Of a stretch of DNA of 64,000 nt, positions 27,027 through 38,114 are shown one piece after another. The notes beneath the pieces were generated by a model. The model saw only the letters and a program-made list of their open reading frames with translations. It made no database searches and was not told where the DNA came from. The DNA lies in assembly GCF_002764115.1 (NCBI RefSeq), contig NZ_CP017940.1:1958501-2022500 (forward strand), read 5' to 3'. Within the stretch, counting starts at the first letter, position 1. Each line of letters begins with the position of its first letter. A program made the position numbers and the translations under genes. The stretch is from Phyllobacterium zundukense (GTDB lineage: Bacteria > Pseudomonadota > Alphaproteobacteria > Rhizobiales > Rhizobiaceae).

Positions 27027-29966
27027 ATGTCGGACAAAATGCTAATCGACGCCTCCCACCAGGAGGAAACACGGGTTGTCGTGGTTCGCGGCAATCGAAT
27101 TGAAGAATTTGACTTTGAATCGGAACATAAGAAACAGATCAAGGGCAATATCTATCTAGCGCGTGTCACACGCGTCGAACCGTCCCTTCAAGCTGCATTC
27201 GTGGAATATGGTGGCAATCGCCACGGCTTCCTTGCGTTCAGCGAAATTCACCCCGATTACTACCAGATCCCTGTTGCCGATCGTCAGGCACTGATCGACG
27301 CCGAAGCGGAAGCTGCGAGCCAGGACGAGGATCACGAAGAAAACGCGACCGAACAGCGTAGCCGCGATCGCAACGATCGTGGATCGCGCAACCGCCGCCG
27401 CGGCCGCCGTGGCCCGCGTCAGAATGATGATTCGGCAAAGCTGGACACTTCGGATGAAGAAAACCCGGCTGCAGGCGAAGCCGGAGACGAGCACGATGCG
27501 TCCGGAGAAATCACCGATGGGTCGCAGGATGAATCGTCCTCAAGCGACGAAAGCCATGGGCAGAGCATTGCAGCGTCGATCGACGCCGATGTGATATCGG
27601 AAGCCGTCGGTGTCGATACGGACGAAGCGTCCGAAGAAGACACCGAGGAAAGGACCGTATCTGATGCCGGCGAAGGCCGCTCCAGAAGGTCGAGGCATCG
27701 GTCGAACGAAGACAAGGACGAGGCGCCGGACGAACTCGACGAGGTTGAGTCCGTTGGAGCCGAGGACGCAATGGAAGAAGTGCCGACGCATCAGCGCTTC
27801 CAGCGCCGTCAGTACAATATCCAGGACGTCATCAAGCGCCGGCAGATCCTGCTGGTTCAGGTCGTCAAGGAAGAGCGCGGCAACAAGGGCGCTGCTCTCA
27901 CCACCTATCTGTCGCTTGCCGGCCGTTACTCCGTCTTGATGCCGAACACGGCACGTGGCGGTGGCATTTCGCGCAAGATCACCAGCATTCAGGACCGCAA
28001 GCGTCTCAAGGATATCGTCAAGGATCTCGAAGTGCCGAAAGGTATGGGTGTGATCCTGCGCACTGCCGGTGCCATGCGCACCAAGCCTGAGGTCAAGCGC
28101 GACTACGAATATCTGATGCGCCTGTGGGAAAACGTCCGCAGCCTCACCCTCGCCTCGACCGCGCCTACGCTGGTCTACGAAGAAGGCAGCCTGATCAAGC
28201 GGTCGATCCGCGACCTGTACAATAAAGACATCACTGAAATCCTCGTTGCCGGCGAAAACGGATACCGCGAGGCCAAGGACTTCATGCGCATGCTCATGCC
28301 GAGTCATGCCAAGGTCGTGCAGCCCTACCGGGAACTCACACCGATCTTTGCCCGCAATGGCATCGAAGCGCAGCTGGACCGCATGCTCCAGCCGCAAGTG
28401 ACGCTGAAGTCCGGTGGTTACATCATCATCAACCAGACGGAAGCGCTGGTGGCGATCGACGTCAACTCCGGCCGCTCGACACGCGAACATTCCATCGAAG
28501 ATACGGCTTTGCAGACGAATCTTGAAGCAGCGGATGAAGTTGCGCGCCAGCTTCGCCTGCGCGATCTTGCCGGTCTGATCGTCATCGATTTCATCGACAT
28601 GGAAGAGAATCGCAACAACCGCGCCGTCGAAAAGCGGATGAAGGATTGCCTGAAGGATGACCGCGCCCGCATTCAGGTTGGCCGGATCTCGCATTTCGGC
28701 CTTCTTGAAATGTCGCGTCAGCGTATCCGCGCCAGCGTTCTGGAAAGCACGACCCAGGTCTGCGCAATGTGCGGCGGTACCGGTCATGTGCGCTCCGCCT
28801 CCTCCATCGCCCTGCATGTCATGCGGTCGATCGAGGAATATCTGCTGCGCCACTCGCAGAACAACATCATCGTTCGCACGACCGTCGCAACGGCACTCTA
28901 TGTCCTCAACCACAAGCGTCAGAATCTGGCCGATCTCGAAGCACGGTTTGGCCTGACCATCAGCATCGAAGCCGATGACAGCGTCGGTGCCCAGCACTTT
29001 GCCATCGACAAGGGTTCCATTGCTCTTGGCCCGATTGTTCCGTTGACGGAGACGCCGACCCTCGGATTCGCCGAGGATTTCGATGAAACCGATCCAGTCA
29101 TCGAAGATGCAGATGAGGATGTCGTAGAAGCTCAGACGGGCGAATCTGCGAGAATCGCCGACAATGACGATGCGTCGCGCAAGCGCAGACGCAAGCGTCG
29201 GCGTCGTGGTGGTCGCGATCGCCAGGACTTCGCGGGCGCTGAGCAAGGTCAGCCTGTTCGTAGCGATGACGACGCGGATGACGCCGATCAGCCCCCCGTG
29301 GAAGGCGAAGACGCCGCCGCTACCAAGGCACGCGAGGAAGAAAACGAACGTCGCAAGAAGCGTCGGCGTGGCCGTCGTGGTGGCCGTAAGAACAAGCGTC
29401 CCGAAGATGGTGACGATGCCGGCAATCGGGTCATCGCGAAAACGGTTCCGGATGCCGAGCCCGTGTTCGTATCGATTCCTTTGCCGGACTTCTCAAAGGC
29501 CAGGCTCGCTGAAGTGACACCCCTGGTTGCGGAAGCACCTGTAGCGCTGCAGGAAGCTGTTGAAGTACCTGGCGTTGAGACAGCGGCAATCGAGGAAGCG
29601 CCTGCAAAGAAACCTGCAAAGCGCAAGTCCCGCGCCAAGGCGGCAATCGAGGCGGCTGAAATCGCCGTTGCCGAGGTTCTTGCCGAAGCAGAACCGGAAG
29701 CGCCAGCCAAACCGAAACGCGCACCGCGCAAGTCGGCGAGGAAGGTTGAGGCAGTTGTCGAAGAGACGCCTGCCATAGCGGAAGTTGCGGCCAGTACACC
29801 TGTAGAAGTACGGCCGGAACCAACGCCGGAGCCCGTTGCCGCGCCCGAACCGAAGAAGATCGAAGAGACCAAGCCTGTCGTTACCTCCTCCACCGCCAAG
29901 GAAAAGAAAGCCGAAGGCGAACCCGCACCAAAGCGTGGCTGGTGGCAAAAGAAGGGCTTCTTTTGA
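27027..29966 (+). CDS. rne: Ribonuclease E
   Basis: Membrane-associated endoribonuclease and degradosome scaffold, 979 residues. The S1 RNA-binding domain begins near residue 35 and is split by an insert of about 190 acidic and Arg-rich residues (about 85-270), typical of alphaproteobacterial RNase E. The catalytic DNase I-like core contains AIDVNSGRST and IVIDFIDME with the magnesium aspartates, and the Zn-link reads CAMCGGTGH. The C-terminal 300 residues are low-complexity, with Lys/Arg clusters and Ala/Pro/Glu runs, ending GWWQKKGFF. The start at 27027 follows GGGGAGAAG; the frame is open further upstream. Confidence 0.95.
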   Translation: MSDKMLIDASHQEETRVVVVRGNRIEEFDFESEHKKQIKGNIYLARVTRVEPSLQAAFVEYGGNRHGFLAFSEIHPDYYQIPVADRQALIDAEAEAASQDEDHEENATEQRSRDRNDRGSRNRRRGRRGPRQNDDSAKLDTSDEENPAAGEAGDEHDASGEITDGSQDESSSSDESHGQSIAASIDADVISEAVGVDTDEASEEDTEERTVSDAGEGRSRRSRHRSNEDKDEAPDELDEVESVGAEDAMEEVPTHQRFQRRQYNIQDVIKRRQILLVQVVKEERGNKGAALTTYLSLAGRYSVLMPNTARGGGISRKITSIQDRKRLKDIVKDLEVPKGMGVILRTAGAMRTKPEVKRDYEYLMRLWENVRSLTLASTAPTLVYEEGSLIKRSIRDLYNKDITEILVAGENGYREAKDFMRMLMPSHAKVVQPYRELTPIFARNGIEAQLDRMLQPQVTLKSGGYIIINQTEALVAIDVNSGRSTREHSIEDTALQTNLEAADEVARQLRLRDLAGLIVIDFIDMEENRNNRAVEKRMKDCLKDDRARIQVGRISHFGLLEMSRQRIRASVLESTTQVCAMCGGTGHVRSASSIALHVMRSIEEYLLRHSQNNIIVRTTVATALYVLNHKRQNLADLEARFGLTISIEADDSVGAQHFAIDKGSIALGPIVPLTETPTLGFAEDFDETDPVIEDADEDVVEAQTGESARIADNDDASRKRRRKRRRRGGRDRQDFAGAEQGQPVRSDDDADDADQPPVEGEDAAATKAREEENERRKKRRRGRRGGRKNKRPEDGDDAGNRVIAKTVPDAEPVFVSIPLPDFSKARLAEVTPLVAEAPVALQEAVEVPGVETAAIEEAPAKKPAKRKSRAKAAIEAAEIAVAEVLAEAEPEAPAKPKRAPRKSARKVEAVVEETPAIAEVAASTPVEVRPEPTPEPVAAPEPKKIEETKPVVTSSTAKEKKAEGEPAPKRGWWQKKGFF

Positions 29967-29993
29967 GCTTCAAAAACCATGAGTAAGTGAGTT

Positions 29994-30024
29994 GAAGAAC
30001 CGGCATCATTGCCGGTTCTTCTTT
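29994..30024 (+). terminator. Rho-independent terminator of rne
   Basis: GAAGAACCGGCA, a four-base TCAT loop and TGCCGGTTCTTC form a perfect 12-bp stem, followed by TTTA. It lies 28 bp after the rne stop and before the M48 protease promoter region. Confidence 0.9.
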
Positions 30025-30144
30025 ATGGAGACTCTGTTTATGCTTCCCAATGCCGTAGATTTGTCGACATAGGCTGGCTTCACAAAGTGGGGAGCATCAC
30101 AGGCCTCTCTTTCTTTCAAAGATCGATTTGGGTACGAATAGGAC

Positions 30145-31554
30145 ATGATTGCATTTCATAAGATCAGTTCACGTCAATCGATCATTGCCATGGCGCGCAG
30201 CGCGCTCATCATGCTGACTGCAGGCGCGTTTTGCGCCACGCAGACCGCTGTTGCCACAGCGCAGTCAGCATCCGTACCCATTGTCCGCGATGCGGAAATC
30301 GAAGCCCTTGTTACTGACTACGCCACCCCAATCATCAAGACGGCGGGTCTGTCCAAACACGCTATCAGCATCGTCTTGGTCAATAACCGCAGCTTCAATG
30401 CCTTCGTGGACGGCAGACGCATATTCATCAACACCGGTGCCCTGCTCCAGGCCGAAACGCCCAATGAAATCATCGGCGTTCTCGCCCATGAGGCTGGCCA
30501 CCTTGCAGGCGGTCACCAGTTCCAGCTGCGCGAACAGCTTGCCAACGCCAAGACGATGGCCGTGGTTGCCAGCCTGCTCGGCATGGGCGCGATGGTCGCT
30601 GGCGCTGCCAGCCGCCAGGGCGGCCTCGCACAGGCCGGCGCAGGCATCGCCATGGGTGGCACTGAAGCCGCCATGCGCGGGCTGCTCAATTATCAGCGCA
30701 CGGAAGAAATGGCGGCAGACCGTTCCGCCATTACCTATCTTGCAAACACCGGCCAATCCGCCAAGGGTATGCTGACGACGTTTGAGCGCTTCTCCAATGC
30801 CCTGTCATTGACTGGCACGCGCGCGGATCCCTATCGGATCAGCCACCCTCTGCCGCGGGAACGCATCGCCAATCTGGAAACGCTGGCCCATGCGAGCCCC
30901 TATTTCGACAAGCCGGACAGTCCCGCCTTGCAGCAGCGTCACGACCTGATGCGCGGCAAGATCGCAGCCTATACCGGCGGGGGAGCAAGTGTTCTGCAAA
31001 CTTTCCGCAAGGATCCGAAGAACATTGGTGCACGCTATGGCGATGCCATCGCAACTTATCTCAATGGCTCTTCGCAATCGGCCATGTCCAAGATCGATGC
31101 ACTGATCAAGGAACAGCCGAAGAACCCGTATTTTCAGGAGATCAAGGGCGAGATTCTGTTGAAACAGAACAAGGCGGAAGAAGCGGCCCGGGCCTTTCAG
31201 AAGGCCAGTGCGCTCGATCCACGAAAATCCAGCCTGATACGCATGAGCTACGGACGGTCATTGATGCTGACGGGGACACCTGCCAATCTCAAGGAATCCG
31301 TCGATATTATCAAAGCAAGTATCGGCCGCGACCGCGAGTCGCCAGCCGGCTATGCCTATCTGGCGCAAGCCTACGGTCAGATGGGCGATATGCCCCGTTC
31401 CGATCTCGCCAGCGCCGAAGAAAAATACTATTCCGGCAAGATCCAGGAAGCGCAAATCTTTGCCATTCGTGCCCAGCGTGGCTTGAAAAGCGGCTCGCCC
31501 GAGTGGATACAGGCTCAGGACATCATCAGCACCAAGACCAAGAAGCGCAAATGA
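30145..31554 (+). CDS. M48 family metalloprotease with TPR repeats (BepA-like)
   Basis: A 469-residue periplasmic zinc protease with a chaperone-like C-terminal half, resembling BepA, which surveys outer-membrane protein assembly. Signal sequence over about residues 15-40. The catalytic HEAGH motif (LAHEAGHLAGGH) lies near residue 116, with the third zinc ligand in EEMAADRSA. From about residue 300 there are TPR-like helices (PYFQEIKGEILLKQNKAEEAARAFQKA). ATG at 30145 has AGGA upstream. It is followed after 53 bp by a DsbA-family gene. Confidence 0.92.
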   Translation: MIAFHKISSRQSIIAMARSALIMLTAGAFCATQTAVATAQSASVPIVRDAEIEALVTDYATPIIKTAGLSKHAISIVLVNNRSFNAFVDGRRIFINTGALLQAETPNEIIGVLAHEAGHLAGGHQFQLREQLANAKTMAVVASLLGMGAMVAGAASRQGGLAQAGAGIAMGGTEAAMRGLLNYQRTEEMAADRSAITYLANTGQSAKGMLTTFERFSNALSLTGTRADPYRISHPLPRERIANLETLAHASPYFDKPDSPALQQRHDLMRGKIAAYTGGGASVLQTFRKDPKNIGARYGDAIATYLNGSSQSAMSKIDALIKEQPKNPYFQEIKGEILLKQNKAEEAARAFQKASALDPRKSSLIRMSYGRSLMLTGTPANLKESVDIIKASIGRDRESPAGYAYLAQAYGQMGDMPRSDLASAEEKYYSGKIQEAQIFAIRAQRGLKSGSPEWIQAQDIISTKTKKRK

Positions 31555-31607
31555 GACGCGTGCCTCCGCGTCCGTTGCAGAACAGAATTTGAAAAGGACA
31601 GTTCACT

Positions 31608-32399
31608 ATGACAAAAGTCACTCTGGTTGCTGCAGCCGCCGGTCTCGTCGGCGTTGCTGCGTTCGCTCTCGGCTACCAGGCGGGGCGGACTGAGTTGGTC
31701 AGTGCTGCGCCTGATATGTCAACAATGACGGCTTCGACCACCGACCGGGCAGAAATCGAAGGGATTGTACGCAACTACCTCATCAACAATCCCGAGGTAA
31801 TGCTTGAGGTGCAGACGGCGCTCAATGCCAAGCAGGAGGCTGCGCAGAAGGAAGCTTCGACGCAGGTCATCAGCGAAAACAAGGACAAGATTTTTCTGTC
31901 GCCGATGGATGCCGTTTTCGGCAATCCGAGCGGCGATGTAACGATCGTCGAGTTCTTCGATTATAACTGCGGCTATTGCAAAAAGGCGCTGCCCGACATG
32001 GATGCGCTGCTGAAAAGCGATCCGAACCTGCGCTTCGTCATGAAGGAATTCCCGATCCTTGGTGCGGATTCAACGCGCGCGCATATGGTAGCCAAGGCGT
32101 TCAAGGCACTGATGCCGGAGAAGTATCTCGAGTTCCACCGTGATCTGCTGGGTGGCGAAGGCCGCGCAACCGAAGAATCCGCCATGGCGATTGCCGTCAA
32201 GCTCGGCGCAAACGAGGCACAGGTCCGCGAAAAGATGAAAGCTCCCGAAATAGCTGCCGCATTCCGCGACAACTACGAACTGGCAAACAGCTTGAGTATC
32301 ACTGGCACGCCGTCCTATGTCGTGGGCAATGAGGTTGTTCCCGGCGCACTCGGAGCAGACGCGCTGGCCGAGAGGATCAGCCATATTCGCAACAAATAG
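31608..32399 (+). CDS. DsbA-family thiol:disulfide oxidoreductase
   Basis: A 263-residue exported thioredoxin-fold protein. Its N-terminal hydrophobic segment (residues 5-25) is a signal or anchor, followed by a helical region (about 45-90) like the N-terminal extension of ScsC/Com1-type proteins. The redox motif is C121-G-Y-C124, and the cis-proline loop is TGTPSYVV. The N-terminal helices suggest an oligomerising isomerase-like DsbA rather than classical DsbA. Its partner DsbB/DsbD is not in the window. Confidence 0.9.
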   Translation: MTKVTLVAAAAGLVGVAAFALGYQAGRTELVSAAPDMSTMTASTTDRAEIEGIVRNYLINNPEVMLEVQTALNAKQEAAQKEASTQVISENKDKIFLSPMDAVFGNPSGDVTIVEFFDYNCGYCKKALPDMDALLKSDPNLRFVMKEFPILGADSTRAHMVAKAFKALMPEKYLEFHRDLLGGEGRATEESAMAIAVKLGANEAQVREKMKAPEIAAAFRDNYELANSLSITGTPSYVVGNEVVPGALGADALAERISHIRNK

Positions 32400-32521
32400 A
32401 ACTAATATTTACTTCTGCCTGCGAAAACCCTTTGTGGACAAGCAATAACGTGACTTTGCAGGCTTTTCGCTTGCCGATAAGCCGTCTATATGGGACCAGA
32501 ACCTCGAACCGTCCGGTAATC

Positions 32522-32965
32522 ATGAAGCAACAGATCTTTATCCTCAACGGCCCGAACCTGAACATGCTTGGAAAGCGTGAGCCGGGAATCTATGGCGCCA
32601 CAACATTGAGCGATATCGAGGCTTTGTGCCGCTCGGAGGGTGAGAACCTCGGGGTCGATATCGTGTTTCGCCAGTCCAATCATGAGGGTGATCTGGTCAG
32701 CTGGATTCAGGAGGCAGGCGAGCAGAAGGCATTGGTGTTGATCAATCCCGCCGCCTACACGCATACATCCATCGCATTGCATGATGCCATCCGCGCGGCT
32801 TCGGTCACGCTGGTGGAGGTTCATCTTTCCAATATTCACGCGCGCGAGTCATTCCGCCATCACTCCTACGTTTCCTCTTTGGCCAAAGGGGTGATATGTG
32901 GCTTCGGGGTCGATGGCTACGTGATGGGCCTGCGCGCACTCATCAAGCTGGCGGCGTCGCAATAG
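32522..32965 (+). CDS. aroQ: 3-dehydroquinate dehydratase, type II
   Basis: A 147-residue dodecameric enzyme of the shikimate pathway. Conserved [16 protein letters not shown] opens the protein, with the lid tyrosine in that motif. [15 protein letters not shown] and [15 protein letters not shown], the catalytic histidine in [18 protein letters not shown], and GFGVDGY near the end follow. Start ATG at 32522; the frame opens 30 codons earlier in AT-richer promoter-like sequence. It is followed by accB after 38 bp. Confidence 0.95.
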   Translation: MKQQIFILNGPNLNMLGKREPGIYGATTLSDIEALCRSEGENLGVDIVFRQSNHEGDLVSWIQEAGEQKALVLINPAAYTHTSIALHDAIRAASVTLVEVHLSNIHARESFRHHSYVSSLAKGVICGFGVDGYVMGLRALIKLAASQ

Positions 32966-33003
32966 CGGACACTGGCAAACAGAGATAAGGGGCTTGAAAA
33001 AGC

Positions 33004-33465
33004 ATGGCTAGCAGAAACACCGGGATCGACAAGGTCATGATCCGCGACCTCGCGGAAATCCTGAACGAGACGGACCTCACCGACATCGAGATCGAACAGG
33101 GCGACCTTCGCATTCGCGTTTCGCGCCAGGTAACGGTTCAAGCCGCCGCCCCTGTCTATGCACAGGCTCCGGCCGCTGCTCCCGTAGCTGCGACCGCCGC
33201 TGTTGCTCCAGTTGCTGCGCCCGACCCCTCGAAGAACGCCATTCCATCGCCCATGGTCGGAACCGTCTACATGTCGCCCGCCCCCGGCGCCCGCGCCTTT
33301 ATCGAGGTCGGATCACAGGTCAAGGAAGGCCAGACGCTTCTGATCATCGAAGCGATGAAGACAATGAACCAGATTCCATCGCCCCGTTCCGGCACCGTTA
33401 CCGCTATCCTCGTCGAAGACAGCCAACCCGTCGAATATGGCGAGTTGCTGGTTGTGATTGAATAG
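33004..33465 (+). CDS. accB: Biotin carboxyl carrier protein of acetyl-CoA carboxylase
   Basis: A 153-residue carrier for fatty acid synthesis. The N-terminal helical region (1-45) is followed by an Ala/Pro linker (about 47-75) and the biotinyl domain with [10 protein letters not shown]119 is the biotinylation site. It lies 31 bp before accC, with which it works. Confidence 0.96.
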   Translation: MASRNTGIDKVMIRDLAEILNETDLTDIEIEQGDLRIRVSRQVTVQAAAPVYAQAPAAAPVAATAAVAPVAAPDPSKNAIPSPMVGTVYMSPAPGARAFIEVGSQVKEGQTLLIIEAMKTMNQIPSPRSGTVTAILVEDSQPVEYGELLVVIE

Positions 33466-33496
33466 GGTCCGGAACCGTGAGCAGATCGAGAGCGTG

Positions 33497-34858
<1,362 letters not shown>

Positions 34859-34860
34859 GC

Positions 34861-35475
34861 ATGTCGGGTAGAGACCCGGAAGAGATATTCAAAATTGACC
34901 CCGCGTTGCTGCTGCGCGCCTATGCAACCGGGGTCTTTCCCATGGCCGAAGAGGCCGACAATCCGGAAATCTTCTGGGTTCGTCCGGAAAAGCGCGGCAT
35001 CATCCCCTTCGAGAATTTCCACGTGTCGCGTAGTCTGCGCAAGGTTGTCCGCCAGGCGCGGTTCGACATTCGCTATGATACGGATTTCGCCGGCGTTATC
35101 GGCGGTTGCGCCAGCGGCAGCGGTGAGCGCGCCCGCACATGGATCAACGCGCCCATTCGCGAGGCCTACGGCAAGCTGTTCGAACTCGGCTATTGCCATA
35201 CGGTGGAAGCCTGGCTCGACGGAAAACTGGTCGGCGGCCTCTACGGCATTGCGCTCGGCTCGGCCTTCTTCGGCGAGAGCATGTTCTCGCGCGAACGGGA
35301 TGCATCGAAAGTCTGCCTCGTCCACCTGGTCGGACATCTGATCGAAAAGGGCTTCACCCTGCTCGATACACAGTTCACCACCAATCATCTGGAATCATTT
35401 GGCGCCGTCGAGATCCCACGCCGTCAGTACCAGAAAATGCTGGAAAATGCCCTCGCCCAGCCGGCTGAATTCTAG
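34861..35475 (+). CDS. aat: Leucyl/phenylalanyl-tRNA--protein transferase
   Basis: N-end rule transferase, 204 residues, that adds Leu or Phe to proteins with N-terminal Arg or Lys, marking them for ClpS/ClpAP. Conserved segments: [61 protein letters not shown], and [15 protein letters not shown]. It starts two bases after the accC stop. Confidence 0.95.
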   Translation: MSGRDPEEIFKIDPALLLRAYATGVFPMAEEADNPEIFWVRPEKRGIIPFENFHVSRSLRKVVRQARFDIRYDTDFAGVIGGCASGSGERARTWINAPIREAYGKLFELGYCHTVEAWLDGKLVGGLYGIALGSAFFGESMFSRERDASKVCLVHLVGHLIEKGFTLLDTQFTTNHLESFGAVEIPRRQYQKMLENALAQPAEF

Positions 35476-35625
35476 AGCAACATAACCACCACATTATCGT
35501 GCTAGCCTGCAGTATTGCCGCCGATGTTCAGCGCAATCCAAACAAATTTTCGCCAGGGATGTCGGACTGACTACCTCCCGTTCGTCTTGAATGCGGGAAG
35601 ACCCCAACGACAAAGGAGACCTGCC

Positions 35626-36039
35626 GTGAAAATCAACCCATACCTGAATTTTGATGGTCAATGTGAAGAAGCATTCAAATTCTACGAACGCGTGCTGGGT
35701 GGCAAGATCGAAGCCATGATCCGGTTCGACGAAATGCCCGGAAGTGGCGAATATCCGCCGGAATCGGCAAATCACATCATGCATGCGTACCTGAAAATCG
35801 GCGACAACGTCTTGATGGGCTCGGATGCTCCGCCACCCTATTTCACGAAGGCGCAGGGCATGGCAGTTGCTCTCAACACAGAGACGCCTGCCGAGGCCGA
35901 AAACCTGTTCGCCGCGCTGTCAAAAGACGCGGAAACGATGACCCTTCCGATCACCGAAACGTCCTGGGCGCACCGCTTTGCCATGTTTGTCGATCGCTTT
36001 GGCACGCCGTGGATGATCAACTGCCCGAAGGTCGGTTAA
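35626..36039 (+). CDS. VOC-family protein (PhnB-like)
   Basis: A 137-residue glyoxalase/dioxygenase-fold protein of the PhnB/DUF1338-unrelated VOC type. It opens INPYLNFDGQCEEAFKFYERVLGGK and closes HRFAMFVDRFGTPWMIN, both family hallmarks. Start is a GTG at 35626 with a strong GGAGA seven to twelve bases upstream; a longer frame upstream has no homology. The substrate is unknown. Confidence 0.88.
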   Translation: MKINPYLNFDGQCEEAFKFYERVLGGKIEAMIRFDEMPGSGEYPPESANHIMHAYLKIGDNVLMGSDAPPPYFTKAQGMAVALNTETPAEAENLFAALSKDAETMTLPITETSWAHRFAMFVDRFGTPWMINCPKVG

Positions 36040-36088
36040 CAGGCCACCTCACAATGGCCCTGGTCCGCACCGGCGTGGCGGGGTCGCC

Positions 36089-36538
36089 TCACCCCTTGTC
36101 GGGCGCGGGAACGTCTGACGTCTGCTTGCAGCTCTTCAGCCAGACGTCATAGACAGGATGCTCCACGGCGTTCAAGCCGGGGCTGTCGGCAAACATCCAG
36201 CCGGAAAAAATCCGGCGGATTTTGCGGTCGAGCGTGATTTCATCCACTTCGACAAAGGTATCGGTCTTCGGTGCTTCCGTATCCGGACGAGTATAGCAGG
36301 CGCGCGGCGTCAGCTGCAGCGCACCGAACTGCACGGTCTCGTCGATATAGACGTCGAAGGTCGTGATCCGGCCGGTGATCTTGTCGAGACCGGAAAAGAC
36401 AGCGATCGGATTGGTTATCTTGTCGTCGGCAGAAGCCTGGGTACCGGCAACTGCTGACATCACACTCGCCGCAATCAAACCGGCTGCGGCCATGCGGAAT
36501 TGATGATGGAAGAGAAAGGATAGGCTCGAACGGATCAT
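36089..36538 (-). CDS. DUF2155 domain-containing secreted protein
   Basis: A 149-residue protein with a signal peptide (cleavage near ASA, residue 37) and a DUF2155 domain: TNPIAVFSGLDKITGRITTFDVYIDETVQFGALQLTPRACYTR and FSGWMFADSPGLNAVEHPVYDVWLKSC. The two conserved cysteines could pair. The family is alphaproteobacterial and often lies beside the NDUFA12 gene, as here (98 bp downstream of it). The function is unknown; an envelope or respiratory-complex role is only suggested by context. Confidence 0.88.
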   Translation of the reverse strand: MIRSSLSFLFHHQFRMAAAGLIAASVMSAVAGTQASADDKITNPIAVFSGLDKITGRITTFDVYIDETVQFGALQLTPRACYTRPDTEAPKTDTFVEVDEITLDRKIRRIFSGWMFADSPGLNAVEHPVYDVWLKSCKQTSDVPAPDKG

Positions 36539-36636
36539 TTCACTTCCGGTTTCAGCGTGTGTCGGGGAGACTTTGATTCCAGCCTGTCGATAATGACCAA
36601 TTGTGGCAGAAGAAGATCAGAGAAACGTCTCTGGGA

Positions 36637-37035
36637 TCAGGAACCGGGCGTCCAGGCGTCATAGTCGCCGGTCACGGTCGGACGGTTGTCGCCGCGAGCG
36701 ATCGAACCCTGCGGACGATAGGCGGCTGCAGAACCAGTGAGGTTCGGCTGGTGATTCTTTTCCCAGGCGTGCGGCTTGTAATCTTCCTTGGAAGGCGGCG
36801 TATCGACCCTGTGGTGCATCCAGCCATGCCAGCCGGCAGGAATAGCCGATGCCTCGGCGTAACCATTGTAGATCACCCAGCGGCGTTTGCGGCCTTCCGA
36901 ATCGAATGTGCCCTCGAAATAGACATTGCCAAACTGGTCTTCACCGACCTTGGTACCCTTGCGCCAGGTGAAGAAGCGGGTACCGAGCGTCTGTCCGTTC
37001 CACCAGGTGAAAAACTGAAGTATGAAGGTCTTCAT
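36637..37035 (-). CDS. NADH:ubiquinone oxidoreductase NDUFA12-type subunit
   Basis: A 132-residue homologue of mitochondrial complex I subunit NDUFA12/B17.2. Core motifs: GTRFFTWRKGTKVGEDQFGNVYFE, RRWVIYNG, and PAGWHGWMHHRVDTPPS with PHAWEKNHQPNLTGS. It is an accessory subunit at the hydrophilic arm of complex I, found in alphaproteobacteria and mitochondria. The main nuo operon is not in the window. Confidence 0.94.
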   Translation of the reverse strand: MKTFILQFFTWWNGQTLGTRFFTWRKGTKVGEDQFGNVYFEGTFDSEGRKRRWVIYNGYAEASAIPAGWHGWMHHRVDTPPSKEDYKPHAWEKNHQPNLTGSAAAYRPQGSIARGDNRPTVTGDYDAWTPGS

Positions 37036-37122
37036 GGCAATCCTCGAACGATGTCGTTCAGCCCATAATAGCGCTATGGCAACTCACCGGTTTATGGCCG
37101 TATCATTACGCGATAGCAAGGG

Positions 37123-37611
37123 TCAAGTTGACGCGTGAGCAGGTTCCAACCGCATTTTGAAACCGGCATGGGTCTTTTCAAAACCGAGCTTTTCATAAAA
37201 GCGGTGCGCATCGGGGCGTTTGGCATTGGAAGTCAATTGCACGAGCGCAATATTCCGCTCACGCGCGACATCAAGGCAATGATTGATCAACCGCGCACCA
37301 ATGCCCTTGCTGCGCATATCGGCACGCGTTTGCACCGTCTCAATGGCCATTCTTCTCGTGCCGCGCCCCGTGAGCGACGTGATGAATGTCACCTGTGCCG
37401 TGGCGACGACCTCTTCGCCCAGAACACCGACGAACAGAAGATCATTGGGGCTCGCCTCGATGGCTGCGAAGGCACTTTCATAGAGCGGCACGGCTACCGG
37501 ATCGGTCGTATCGCCATGGCCGCCGATGGAATCCTCGGCAAAGAGCCTTATCAGTGCTGGCAGGTCGTCGCGTGTGGCCTGCCGGAAAGAGAGTTCGGTT
37601 TCGATGGTCAC
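37123..37611 (-). CDS. GNAT-family N-acetyltransferase 1
   Basis: A 162-residue acetyl-CoA-dependent acetyltransferase. The acetyl-CoA loop is TRADMRSKGIGARLINHCLDVA, with RSKGIG as motif A. YEKLGFEKTHAGFKMRL at the end is motif B. The start GTG at 37611 overlaps the stop of the preceding acetyltransferase (GTGA), indicating coupled translation. The substrate is unknown. Confidence 0.88.
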   Translation of the reverse strand: MTIETELSFRQATRDDLPALIRLFAEDSIGGHGDTTDPVAVPLYESAFAAIEASPNDLLFVGVLGEEVVATAQVTFITSLTGRGTRRMAIETVQTRADMRSKGIGARLINHCLDVARERNIALVQLTSNAKRPDAHRFYEKLGFEKTHAGFKMRLEPAHAST

Positions 37612-38114
37612 GGCGCCAGCTCGTATCCGGTCAGCGATTTTTCCAGAACCAGCACGGGCACACCTGGCAACATGGCGCCACAGCCGTCGATCACCTTCGT
37701 GCGTTCGTAACCTCTGCTTTCATAAAAGCGCACAGCATTTTGATTCTGCTCGATTACTTCGAGTTGGAGCGCATAGACGCCGGGAAATGCGCTTTCAACT
37801 TCGGCCAGAAGCAGCGAACCGACACCCTTGTTCTGATGCTCGGGATGGACATAAAGCTGGCTTAGGACTGAAAGCTTGTGGTCTTTCTGCGAGGCATAGG
37901 CCATGCCGAGAATGTCAGCCCCGTCATCGGCGAGAATGAATTCGGAATATGGCTTGGCCAATTGCTTCTTCAATGCATCGATCGAATGCGCGTGATTGGT
38001 TACGGCATTGACCTTCTCGATCCCGTACACGTCATCAAAGGTCGCATGCCAGGTATAGACAAGCAGCTCGTGAACAGCGGTCAGGTCTTCCCTCGTTGCG
38101 CTGCGAACCCACAT
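37608..38114 (-). CDS. GNAT-family N-acetyltransferase 2
   Basis: A 168-residue GNAT protein. Motif A is QLYVHPEHQNKGVGSLLLAEVE, and motif B contains NAVRFYESRGYERT. It begins at the base after the gatB stop, so gatB and both acetyltransferases form one operon. The two acetyltransferases share the fold but little sequence, so they are not a recent duplication. Substrate unknown. Confidence 0.88.
   Translation of the reverse strand: MWVRSATREDLTAVHELLVYTWHATFDDVYGIEKVNAVTNHAHSIDALKKQLAKPYSEFILADDGADILGMAYASQKDHKLSVLSQLYVHPEHQNKGVGSLLLAEVESAFPGVYALQLEVIEQNQNAVRFYESRGYERTKVIDGCGAMLPGVPVLVLEKSLTGYELAP

Noticed and set aside
27540..29246. A 568-codon open frame on the minus strand
   Set aside because: It is antisense to the catalytic core of rne and has no recognisable domain.
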